Below, in pieces: positions 23,550 to 33,705 of a stretch of DNA of 64,000 bases. The notes below the pieces were generated by a model that was not told where the DNA came from, did no database searches, and saw only the letters and a list, made by a program, of their open reading frames with translations. The DNA is from Symsagittifera roscoffensis (Eukaryota; Xenacoelomorpha; Acoela; Convolutidae). The stretch lies in contig NC_087065.1 in assembly GCF_963678635.1 (NCBI RefSeq), positions 3,472,001 through 3,536,000 of the forward strand. Direction: 5' to 3'. The stretch's first letter is position 1. Each line of letters starts with the position of its first letter. Made by a program: the position numbers and the translations under genes.

Positions 23550-23670
23550 TTTGGCAAAAACACATAATTAAAAAAAATTTAAAGATTTTTCATCATTTGT
23601 TTCAGTGTCGGAACTTTCTGTGCTACGTGCACCGCAACTGACTATCCCTGTTTGAAAAGCATTCATTCCT

Positions 23671-24040
23671 CAGGGATTTGACCCCCTGCCAACCCAAAGG
23701 GTGACCCCTTTGGTACTTTTTAAGAAATCTATTTTTGGCCGACCGACCCTAAAATTTTTCTAAAGGCGCCTTCTACGCCAATATATACTAACTTTGAGGG
23801 GGAGCGCGCGCCAAAAAAACGCAATTTTTTTGTCAAAGTTTTCCAAAAAGTGCCCCAAAAACGGCTTTTTGACCTGTTTTCTCAAACAATTGCCTGCGGC
23901 GCAGAAACTTTGGCCAAAACAGCAAAACAGCGTCTTTGTAGTGCTTTAGGAGAGCTCGGAAAATCAATTTGGTCGACCTAAAAAAAGGTCGTCAAAAATC
24001 CGCCCCTTCACCCCTCGAGAAAATCCTAGATCCACCCCTG
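23671..24040 (-). mobile_element. hAT-like MITE, 5'-truncated, duplicate of 15480-15849
   Basis: Same truncated left end and complete right end (GATCCACCCCTG), about 121 bp upstream of the intact gene's ATG at 23549. Confidence 0.8.
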
Positions 24041-24839
24041 GTTCTGATGGATGGTTAGAATTTCCAGTTTCTCAGAGGAATTCCCCTTCCCACTAAATTT
24101 GCTACTGTGGCTGAAAATCAAGTCAAAACAAGCTGATTTTGGCTGTTAGATAAAAAATTATTCGGTTTGAAAAACTGGATTAGGTGCTTTTGAGGTCATG
24201 TTTGGTTAAAAAAAGACCAAAACGGATTGTGAGAGGAGGCGAGGGGGGGGGGTTGCAAAGAAAAATAAAATAAATATAGTTTTTCTACCTGTCGCTTTGC
24301 GCCTCTTGGTTCCCCTCCCCCATTTGAGGCTCTGGCCGACCAGCCAAGGGGGACTCCACCATACTTCTGGGCGCGGGGGGAGGGGGCAGTTTCAGTGAGT
24401 TGTAATGATTCTCCACTCTTCCCGCTCTTCTTCTCTCGATTTGCTCTTTGTCCAGAAGTGAACAGTAAGAGTTCGAACTACTTTTTGCATCCCGATTTTT
24501 GTTGTTGCTGTTGCTGTTTGTCGGTCCCGGGGAACCTTTTCGACTTCCAGTGCTCGTTTTTCGTTTGAAACTAGAAGTTGAAGTCGTGTTTCGACGTTCG
24601 AGCGTAAAGCTATCACTGTTTCCGCTTGAGTTTTCTCTCTAAATTCACATTTCGCAACGACTGACAAGCAAATGCATTTTCTCCAATTACTTCAGAAAAT
24701 TTTTTAAAAATTTTATAACAGCAAGATGTGATGTTTGGAAGTGTTTCAATTGCAAAATAAGGACTACATAAAAAATTGGTTAACTTTATCACGCTTTCCA
24801 TGGCCACCCAATTTTATGATTTGCTTTTATAGTTTTAAT

Positions 24840-25250
24840 CAGGGCCAATCTAGGATTTTCTCGAGGGGGGGGTGGGCGGATTTTCAAAAAATTTTCGAAA
24901 ATTTTGACGACCTTTTTTTAGGTCGACAAAATTGATTTTCCAAGCTCTCATAAAGCACTAAATATTCCCTGTTTTGGAAAAAAATTTGAAAAAAACAGGC
25001 CACAAACAGTTCAAAAAATTTTGAAAAAAAACTGGGGTTTTTAGGCATTATTTGGACAATTTTTACCAAAAAATCGCATTCTTTCGGCGCGCGTTCCCCC
25101 TTAAAACAAGTATATATTGGCGCCATAGGCACCTTTAGAAACATTTTAGGGTCCGTCAGTCAAAAATGGATATCTGAAAATAGTTCAAAGTGGGGACCCT
25201 TTGGTGGGTCGATAAGGGTCGAATCCCCCCCCCCCCCAAATCCGCCCATG
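24840..25250 (+). mobile_element. Complete hAT-like MITE (family A)
   Basis: It starts CAGGGCCAATCTAGGATTTTC and ends CAAATCCGCCCATG. It is flanked by the perfect 8-bp duplication gttttaat (24832-24839 and 25251-25258). It retains the internal part deleted in the left-unit copy at 16637. The shared left flank shows that the insertion predates the tandem duplication. Confidence 0.92.
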
Positions 25251-25258
25251 GTTTTAAT

Positions 25259-26189
25259 GGCCCATTTCTACCACCCTAATTTAAACAAAACTGTGGTAAC
25301 AGTAAAACCAAATAAAATTACACCAAGAATAAATCTTCCAAGGCAAAACAGATTTAGTTCTCGTAATCAGTTTTTTTCTGGAATTATAACTTCGATAATA
25401 TAAATCTGTCCTGTTGATGTAAATTAGTGCATGTGTGCATGATTGGAATCAGGTATTACTATTACCCTTCTAATCAGCTGAATCATACTCTTTGTTTGTT
25501 TTTAGATTGAATAACATTACAGTGAATCATACGGGTATTATCTAAAAATTTCAAGTTTTCTTGAACATTTATTGGTCGATAAAGATGTAGGGTTCAACTA
25601 CACTTTAATTATCACTATTGCTATAATTGTTTACAAAATAAGAGCATTTACTTAAAGACAGAATGTCTCACTGCCTAACTTTATCTGCCCTGAAAAGCCG
25701 ATAATAGGGCGATAACTTTCTCCTATTTCTATGAATTCTCAGGGATTTTTTGAATTTTAAAATAAAAATCGCAGGTGCAAAATGTGCGTGTCCCCGAGAT
25801 GAAAGTATGATTGATTTTTGTGGGCAAAAGTTAACTTGAGAAACTGATGAAGAAGCTCTTGTTAAGAGAGGGAAAATCCTGGGGATTGAGTTAATGATAA
25901 AGAAGGCAAGATCTGAGACTTTAGCAAGGTCTGAGTCAGGAAAAATCTTTTCAGCAGACCGACAAAACTATGTTTATTAGTCTCATTTTAAACTTAGAGA
26001 TAAGTTGAGCTCTCAGTTCTTTTATATTATCAAATTTCTCTGTATCTCTTTTCTGCTTCAAACTTTTTTAGTCTTCTTCTTTTATGAAATAAATAAGCTC
26101 TGAAGGTTTTCACTTACAAAAATTGAATCTAAAATCGAGAAGTTTTTCGATTAGGTTGCAAAATATAAACAAAAAAAATATAAGTTAAT
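25259..26189. other. Noncoding stretch
   Basis: AT-rich, with no exon or repeat that I can support. Confidence 0.4.
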
Positions 26190-26237
26190 ATGGCATGTGG
26201 CAAGCAGAACTCCAGCGGGCAAGGCAGTATAGACGAG
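26190..26237 (+). CDS. Possible first coding exon, 16 codons
   Basis: An ATG opens 16 codons (MACGKQNSSGQGSIDE) of clearly higher GC than the surroundings, ending at a donor GAG/GTAAAA in phase 0. No following exon was found nearby on the plus strand. If real, the rest of the gene lies beyond a long intron, possibly across the minus-strand dystrophin-like gene. A chance ATG with a donor cannot be excluded. Confidence 0.25.
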
Positions 26238-28178
26238 GTAAAAATAATCATCAATGACAGATTTGGCTAAACACGGTTTCACCTTGCAAACTTAATCAGA
26301 AAAAATGTTAAACAAATAAAATAATAATCAAACCTGATAGGGAAACAAGATTAAGTTGTTCCATGATTTAATATCAACAAGCTTAAAGTATTTATCTCCT
26401 ATTAATTTGTTTTTCTTTCTATCCTTATTTTTCAACTTATCTAGCATTCTCGAAATTGCTCAACAATAAACAGTAAGTCAGACTTAGATTTGGTTACTAA
26501 AAGAAGCAGGAAATGCTATATGACCAGCTCTCTGGTTTTCTTAGTAAAAAGGCTTTAAAAATGTAAGTGAAGTCCTCTACGTTCTCTTTGCATTCGTTTC
26601 TGTAAGAAAATTGATTTTAAACTCTCGCAAAAGCATTGACTTATGTAAATGAATTTTATATTCAAAGGTGTTTTTCAAAAATCAACGTTACTGAAGCTTT
26701 CTAAACTTCTGAACTTGAACTATATTTTTAAGGGAACAATTTTCAATAAACACGGAATTTTTTGGAAACACTACAAAGCATTATCAAAGCAACGATTCAA
26801 AAACTATATAAAGGTATCATGTGTCATCTGCTTAGTTTTTAGATAAATCTGATGAACTTTTCCTAAAAAAAAACATAAAAATCAAATAGAAAAAGAAGTG
26901 AACCTATAAATTTTTATCCTAATTTTTTTTTCGCGTCTTATGAATTGCGGGGTCGAAGAAAGGAGGAACTTTGTAATCCAAGTATTTAAATGGAAGTTCA
27001 ACTATGAGAAACTAACTTTAAACAAAAATAGAATTCATAATCAAAAAAATTGAAAAATGTTTCAAAATCACTTTCCACTGTCGAGAAAAACGAGTTTTAT
27101 CAATAGAAAATTCGTTGTTGTTTCACGCATTACTTGCCACTTTTCTGTCTTTCAAAAATTGAATTTTTCAAAAAAGGCTTGTTTTTTCTTATCAATTTTT
27201 TTTCATTTCGAAAATTAGTTGTAGTTAATTAGGGCTATTGCTAGTTTTCAAGTGACCTATAGATATTCTCCGCGCACAAAGAACGCGCAAAGGGAAAATG
27301 TTTTTGTAAAGAAATTACAATGCTCTGTGGTAAAAATTCACTAGCATGCTGAACTCTTCTTTATGTTTTTTGTTCTTTGTAAAGACGATAAGTTTGATTT
27401 AATAAAATGATTTGTTTAATTTTAATGCTAAATTTTGCAATTTTGTCATCAGTTTTACAAAAAAAAAATTTTCCCGAAGTTTTCGAAATATTGATTTCGA
27501 CATTGTCAAAAAATAATTGTGAAAAAAATGTCAACGTTTTTGGAAGTTTTTTGGCAAAATGTTTGGCCATTTGGATCTAATAAAAAGCCGCCTATCTAAT
27601 GAATTGATCAAAGACGCGACAGTTTGTGACATAATTTCCATTGAGTATATTTCCCTAGCACGGCCACTTATACATTAATCTGATAAACCCATAAACTCAG
27701 TTTAGATCAAGTTAGTTCAACTAGATATTATATCACAAATGTGTTATCCTAAACACGGCCATTTAAGATGGGTTAATCGAACACGCCCCTTAAAGTGAAG
27801 TCAACCCTTTGTAACGACATTTAAATCCATCATCCGATGTCAATTTTGATCTCAAGTGGCCTCATTTAGATATTTGAAAGAAGACACACCCAAACCTATT
27901 TGAACTTCCATTCACAAAATGAGTTAAGCTTAATTGACTATGTCAGTAATGTAGGTTTTATCACAAGTTTTCTGGCGTGAGGTTCCATGTTCGAATCCCA
28001 GCGTGAACCAAAATGAGCCAAATAAAAAAGTATTATTAAAAAGCAAGTCTCAAGCAAAAAAAAACGTTTTAACTAACTAGTAAATATTTTTAATTCAGAT
28101 CAAGTTGAGAGAAATGAAAATTGAATGAGAAGAGGTAAAAAAATTTTCGTCAAGATAATTTTCCAAATTTGAACTTAC
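26238..28178. other. Noncoding stretch, probable intron of the dystrophin-like gene
   Basis: I looked on the minus strand for the exon that should follow the ZZ domain (donor at 28178) and found none. Short open frames at 26649-26846 (+) and 27361-27570 (-) are Lys/Phe/Ile-rich AT-driven sequence. Confidence 0.4.
27940..28035 (+). repeat. Possible tRNA-derived SINE fragment
   Basis: The run cgtgaggttccatgttcgaa continues tcccagcg, and resembles the 3' half of a tRNA with a B box (gttcgaatccc at 27989-27999). It is followed by an A-rich tail. No A box or cloverleaf could be completed, so it is at best a truncated SINE, not a tRNA gene. Confidence 0.3.
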
Positions 28179-28643
28179 TTTTCCACGGCCTTTCTTTCCA
28201 GACCTTCTTCTGAACAAAGGAAACTGCAAAAATCCTTTTTTATTTCCGGCTAACGGCTCCGTCAATGAGAAAAAATCATGCGTGTCGTCGTGATGGTACG
28301 CTTTTGCGAGATAGCAAGTGTCGCACAGGTGGAAATTCGCACATTTTTGGCAGTTGAACAAAATACCTTCGATAGGGTAAACGGTGCATTGATTACACTT
28401 AGCTTGGTGTTTTACTTCACTCGGTTTTGAATTCAAAAATTCGTCGTGACATTTGATCCAGTCGATGATTAGAGGACGGGTGTTTGCCCACTGGAAAAAC
28501 TGGGTTTGCGTCACCCAGACAGAATCGAAGTCTCCGAACTCTTCAAACAAAGATTGCTCCATGATTTCGAAGCTTTCCTCGTCCAGAAATTTGGCGAAGT
28601 TGAGAATTTTCTCGAGCATAATTTTGAAGTCTGTTGTTTGAAT
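28179..28643 (-). CDS. Dystrophin-like exon 5: EF2 end and ZZ zinc finger
   Basis: Acceptor tttttgattgcag. The encoded 155 residues contain FFQWANTRPLIIDWIKCHDE, equivalent to dystrophin's FQFANNKP region, then HQAKCNQC. ZZ ligands are visible at exon residues C83, C86, C98, C101, C107, C110 and His 117/118 and 122 (28409-28269), a fuller set than I recall for dystrophin's own ZZ. The exon ends FRRRSGKKGRGK at a good GTAAGT donor. Confidence 0.78.
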
Positions 28644-31600
28644 CTGCAATCAAAAACATAGAACAAGATTTCAAAGTGTCAAAAATGTTAAAAGTAAGTT
28701 CAAAAAGCAAGGGCTATTCTCATTTTTCAAGTTGAGTATTTTTCTCAAAATTATTTCAAGACATCCTTTTGAAGCTAAAAAAAAGTGATTCAAGAGTAGT
28801 AAGTTTTAATCTTTAGATTTTTTTAATCCAAAAAAGTAAGAAAAATCAAAAGAGATAGCTCATTTTTTCTTTTTTTTACTAGCAAACCAAATGATTTTGG
28901 CAATATTTCCTCTAAGTTACAATTTGTTATCTATTTTGGAATATATACACCTACCATAGGCTCCTGGTCAAAACCGTCGAAAATAGTCAGAGTTTCAAAC
29001 AAACGGAACAACTCAGCCATTTTATCCGCAAATGACGCGCTGGACAGAATGATCACTGCAAACTGAGCCGACCGACCTGTCAGTTTTACTTCCGGTTCTG
29101 CCATTTGGATCAAAAGGTTGTAGAAACAGTCCATCGCCTCTGCTATTTTACCTCGGCTCACGAGTTTAGGGTCAATGCTCTCGTATAGGGTTCGGATTAG
29201 GGGTAAGAAGTCGGGTAGGTTCACGAGTTGCGCGTAAGATTGCCGAGGAATGAAGGCATCCCAACTTTGCCAGTAGTTTCCGAGAAGCATGTATTGGAGA
29301 TAGGTGGCCTTTTTGCCGACCCTGTAGTTGGGGAATTTGACCTCGGACGAAGAGTGAACAAGTCTGGCTCTGATCTTGGCGAATTTGGGGTGCTGAGGGC
29401 TGATTTGAGGAGATGAGTTGGTAGTGTTGTTTATGTAAATTGGAAGACCTGAACGCAAAAGATTTGAATAGTGAAAAAATTAATGGTTAAATAGTATCTT
29501 TAGAATATCTTTATGAATATTCCCATTTTGGTTCAAAAACGTTTTTCAAAAACCTCAAACTCTTAAAGACTAGTTATTATATCAGGAAAAAATAAAAAAA
29601 ATCTATGACTTTTGGAAAATTTAGCGGAAAGTATTCAACTTTGTTTAACCTGAGTTAGCGTAGAAAAGTTTCACAAATTTTTAATTAGAAAAAAACTTTG
29701 TCGCAAACTCATTTCATTTTTTTCGGTTGTGTGAGTTCTGGGTTGAACAAAACAGCGAGCGCCATATAATAATAACAAAACTGCTCGTATCAGGGCAAAA
29801 TCCCGACTGCCCATTATTTGATCTCGAATAGTTTTTAGTACATGATAGTATCAAAGTGTAGAAAATTGAGTCGTTTATGGAATAAATAAGAACAATAAGC
29901 TTGCCTCAGTTCAATTTGGAACGACTAAGAGTGCGGAGAATTTGCCACGCATAAATAATTCACTTATTGAAACAGACTTTCAAAGTACTATTACAGCATC
30001 AATGCCGCACTTTAGTCTAGTACAGGCATACTTGCTCGGCGATCCGAAGACTTCCGGATCAATGCCCATACGCAGTCAAATTTTCTAAAAATGGTCTGAA
30101 CAAAAAAAACCACCCCGAGCATATATATTCCACCTTTTCTTCGAAAAATTGGAACAATAATAGTTAAATGTTTCCATATCAGTGATTATTCAATGGGCAA
30201 TTGTCAATTTAATTAATACTGATACGCAAGGGCATCAAAAGGCCAGATAGGCCTAGTAAAGCGATGCCCTAAAAACCAGTACAATTTCAAGTCCCGTAAA
30301 TAATAAAGAGTGTCAACTAAAAACTACTATTAGTTGTCAAAACCCTACAACCCAACTTTCAGAAAAAAATAAAAATTAGCATATGTTTTTTTCCACAAAA
30401 GTAATTTTTCCTTCTATTTTAGCAATGAATTAGAAGATGGAAAAAATATGACATCTTAGGCAAAGGCTTTTTGCGCAGTTTTAGCAAGTTTTGGGATACA
30501 TCTGTCAGTGATAGCCAATTTTGTTTCAGTCATGCAACACTTGAACAAAAGTAATGAAACAGCACTATGCCAGGGCCAATATAAGATAGAATCAGAGTTG
30601 CAGAGTTAAAAATAAAAAACAAATCACAGTCCTCTTCCAGAATAGATTCAGTACGGTTTCATTGCTGTCTTCGGACTTGAATAATTTTGATACATACAAA
30701 ACAAAAGACAATTATTTAAGCAAAACTTAATAACTGGCTATCTCAAACTCACTAACTGACGCTCCATTTACCTATGTTATATCTGCTCCATATCCGCTTG
30801 GTATCACCCGTATTGTGTAGATCATATCCCAGATTTCAAAAAGCGTATAATTATATCAGGTATATAACTATATCATATATTTATAAACATTTTAGTATTT
30901 TATTTAAAGTTTTTTCACATGTTTTTTTCTGGTTTTACACAAAAACATTGATGATGAAATTATTAATGCAACAATTAATAACGCATAGATCTGAAATGTT
31001 TTCTTTTAACTTATACAACACTTGTATTTCAAATCTTTGTTGTAAAAGTACTGAAAAATTATTGAATGATTATGCGACATCTATCCTTAACGAGGCCAAA
31101 CTGTGTACTGGATAGGCGCACAGTTTTGTGTTTGTGTCTGTTTGTTCCTGGATTCCAGAGACAAGTCTTTAAACATCTTAAAGTTTTTTTGGAACGATCA
31201 AAGAAAAAGAAAGAGCAAAAGAAGAAGAAAGCAAGCGTCCTTGCTGCGAATCCGCTTGTAATTCTTAAAAGCACAGTTTGGCCTCGTAATGCCCGGGTAA
31301 GCACATATATGGTAACAAAAGTAGTTATTGGAACTATAAACTGTCGCTATAATTTGAGTGTTACTAGCTCAAAAAACTTACTGTGCTTACTTATTTGAGT
31401 GTTACTAGCTTCAGAAAATCTTGGAAGAAACTTAGAAAGTTATAGCTCTGATTTTTCATCGGTTGTTACTGAGAACATTTTGAGATATCGAAGCTTCACA
31501 GATGTAAGTTTCGGTGAGTTTATACTTGAATCAGAAATGGAAAATAGCTTTCGCGACTACAGCGCGAAAGCTATTTTCAGCTGTAATTAGCCCAGATAAC

Positions 31601-33705
31601 TTATAGTTTTTGTTACTGGCTGTAAGAAAAACTATAAACTTCCTCAATTATGAACCTTGATTTTTGAAATAAAATCAATAACAGATCTCTGATTGCGATG
31701 CTCTCGTCACGTGCACTTTCCTCGCTAAAAATTTACCGACCGGTCTCTGAGTTGATGGCTCTTCTCCAGGGTGGTTTGACTGAGTTGTCCAGTGTCCTCT
31801 CCAGGATCTTGAAGTCCAGTACTCTCTCTATCTCCTCGGCCCTGCAGTGGGCTGCCGACAGTTCTCTCTCGAAACTTCCGATCAGGCCCTCGATCTCGAC
31901 TCGGACTGAGTCTGAGGACAGATCGACTTCTTCCAGGATCAATTTCAGATCTTGAAGCTGAAGCAGAAGAGAACCTTCAAAAAAATAATGAAAAAAAAGT
32001 TGATAAGCAGCCGATATGCGGATAGTTTTTGAGCACTTGAGTGTTTTATGAATTTTCCTAGACTATATTCTCCGAATATATATTATTCAATTTTGAGTTT
32101 AAATTCTTTAGTTTTGATATTATATTCTTCAGTTTTGAGTTCTGGAAAACCAATATTTCTTTTTTTTTATCATTATCCATTATCGAGAAAAATTTTAAAA
32201 ACCAAAAACACGACACTATCCGATGTTTTATTATAGTAGCCAACATTATTTGTTGATCACAGTTTTAAAGATGACTCATATTGTGCCAAGAAATAATGCA
32301 TTTGAATCTTCTTCGAGAAAAAATTTAGCCAGGATGATTTCGTTTAGCTTACAAAAAAATACTAATTATTTTAAAAAATAATTGTTGTCGATATTTAATA
32401 ACTTAATAACTTAATAATTCAAAACTCAAAATAATTTTGCTCAAACTAATTATGTCAATACTCAAAAATAATTTCATGAGTTTTGAGATTCATGAGTTTT
32501 GTTGTTAAAAATCAGACGCCAATTTATAGTTAAGTAATCTAGTATTAAAGGCATCTTTTCTAACGAAATAAATTGTGGGGTTCTAGACCAACCTGAGCGT
32601 GGGAGTCATCGTCAAAGATGATTGCAATCACGTGACGGACCTTCACTCTCTCCACCTCCAGCTCCTCAACACTCAGTTCCCCCAACATCGGCAGACAACT
32701 CGGCTGCGACTCGGAGGAGTGCAGCACGAACTGATGCTGAGCCGACTCCGTTGTCGGCGAGTCACGAGTCTGTCTGTTGTAGCGAATAGTAGGGCTAGTG
32801 GCGTTTGTCGCGATGCCAGAGTTACTGGACGCGTTGCTACCTCGATGACTGCTTCCAGAGTCGGCGACAGACGAGGGGTCGTGAGGAGGGAAGTATTCCA
32901 GTTCGAGAGATTTGAGTTTTCCCTCAATTTTCGTCTTGGCCTGCTCGTAAATTGCGGCGTTTTGAATGTAGTCGTCAAAATCAACCAAGATCTCGTCTGA
33001 AGTTCAATACACTTTGATCATACGGCCAAGTTATTTATGTACATGATTATTTATGTTTTGATAATCCAACATGAAAATTCACAAGATTTTTCAAAGCAAA
33101 AAAATTTCCCCTTAATGTAGATCGAAATGCATTCTTTTCAATATAAATTGATTGGAATACTGTTTACCTTCATGTAACTTGTCACTTAATCTTTTTGAAC
33201 TGAATATTTTCTTAAAGCTATAAAGCTCACCTATAAGACACCCGATCGTGTTGAAAATATCATTTACGGCATAATACACTTCTTGTAACTCAGTCACTCT
33301 TAGATCCAACAACTTCTGATCCTCATTTTTAGTCACTCCCACATCCCCCGCAGGTGCCGCTGCACTGTACGCTCCGCCGGCCGACGACGACGCCGCAACT
33401 GCCAAGCTATGATTCACAGCCTCCGCTTCTATGATCGCCTCTTTGGCGCGTTGTTTCATATCCTCAATGTGATTGGTCCGAATTTCAAGGTCATTTTTGA
33501 ACTGATACTTGTAAGAACTTCTCGCTTTCCACATTTGATTTGCACTCGACAAGAGCGAGTCCGCCTCTCGTTGGTTCGTAATTATCTCTTTCTTCTCGTG
33601 CAGAATGCCGAGTTCTTCTTTGAACTCGTTAATGAGCGTTTCGACTGTTCGTAAAACGTCGACATCATCACGTGACTCGGCAATCGATTCTAATGGATGC
33701 TCCAT
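28179..33705 (-). CDS. Divergent dystrophin-family gene, five 5' exons (3' end not found)
   Basis: Exons on the minus strand: 33231-33705, 32593-32996, 31741-31957, 28955-29448, 28179-28643. Together they give 2055 nt, 685 codons, with all phases in register. The ATG at 33705 follows an in-frame TAA, so this is probably the true start. Order: spectrin-like helical region (about 1-350), WW-like segment (about 357-375), dystrophin-type EF-hand-like region (about 380-600), ZZ zinc finger (about 609-655). That order, and the match of HQAKCNQC to the start of the dystrophin ZZ, identify the family. Members link the cytoskeleton to membrane dystroglycan through WW-EF-ZZ. The short N-terminus recalls DRP2 or short dystrophin isoforms rather than full dystrophin. 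The last donor (AAA/GTAAGT) implies more exons to the left; reading through instead gives 28 more residues and a stop at 28095. Confidence 0.75.
28955..29448 (-). CDS. Dystrophin-like exon 4: degenerate WW end and EF-hand-like region
   Basis: Acceptor gcgttcag. It opens with LPIYINNTTNSSPQISPQHP, which corresponds to the YYIN and CWDHP part of the dystrophin WW, but the second Trp is absent. The rest is helical and follows the dystrophin EF1 and EF2 regions in order, including GKIAEAMDCFYNLLIQM and SFADKMAELFRLFETL near the end. Donor ATG/GTAGGT at phase 0. Canonical calcium-binding loops are not evident, as in dystrophin itself. Confidence 0.7.
31091..31286 (+). mobile_element. Small inverted-repeat MITE in intron 3, TAA-flanked
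   Basis: A 15-bp perfect terminal inverted repeat (cgaggccaaactgtg at 31091-31105, complement at 31272-31286) is flanked by TAA on both sides. A 3-bp TWA duplication is typical of PIF/Harbinger elements. The same terminal word recurs alone at about 34841-34857. The Lys-rich open frame across it is not a gene. Confidence 0.55.
31540..31578. repeat. 16-bp-stem hairpin in intron 3
   Basis: gaaaatagctttcgcg (31540-31555) and its exact complement (31563-31578) surround a 7-base loop. The stem is perfect, and GC-rich at the loop end. Confidence 0.7.
31741..31957 (-). CDS. Dystrophin-like exon 3: helix plus first half of WW
   Basis: A strong acceptor (ttctcttctgcttcag) opens LQDLKLILEEVDLSSDSVRV and a helix through RAEEIERVLDFKILERTL. 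It ends with SVKPPWRRAINSET, which lines up with the region leading into the dystrophin WW (SVQGPWERAIS). The in-frame donor is G/GTCGGT. A stronger-looking GTAAAT donor lies four bases further on but would shift the frame of exon 4. Confidence 0.65.
32593..32996 (-). CDS. Dystrophin-like exon 2
   Basis: Acceptor ttgaacttcag, then DEILVDFDDYIQNAAIYEQA in helical style, followed by a Ser/Asn/Thr-rich linker of about 65 residues and an acidic-hydrophobic end (LSVEELEVERVKVRHVIAII). It ends at donor CAG/GTTGGT in phase 0. The start phase fits exon 1. Confidence 0.65.
33231..33705 (-). CDS. Dystrophin-like exon 1: spectrin-like helices
   Basis: It starts MEHPLESIAESRDDVDVL and encodes 158 residues plus one base. 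Long Glu/Lys-rich helices (LINEFKEELGILHEKKEI, DMKQRAKEAIIEAEAVNHSL) are broken by an Ala/Gly-rich linker (AASSSAGGAYSAAAPAG), then helix continues (LRVTELQEVYYAVNDIF). Donor TAG/GTGAGC at 33230-33225. The pattern is coiled or spectrin-repeat-like by eye, not proven. Confidence 0.65.

Larger units (their letters stand above)
16930..25250. repeat. Tandem duplication, right unit
   Basis: Second copy of 8717-16929. Its right end is the complete MITE at 24840-25250 with intact flanks, so this unit abuts the original right-hand DNA and the left unit abuts the original left-hand DNA. Differences are sparse substitutions and short indels, consistent with a recent event or with two haplotypes placed in series by the assembler. 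Confidence 0.95.

Noticed and set aside
31066-31398. 110-codon plus frame with a poly-Lys stretch in intron 3
   Set aside because: It spans a small inverted-repeat element and its flanks; no gene-like features.
32599-33000. 133-codon plus frame opposite dystrophin-like exon 2
   Set aside because: Antisense shadow; the minus frame has splice sites and in-phase neighbours.
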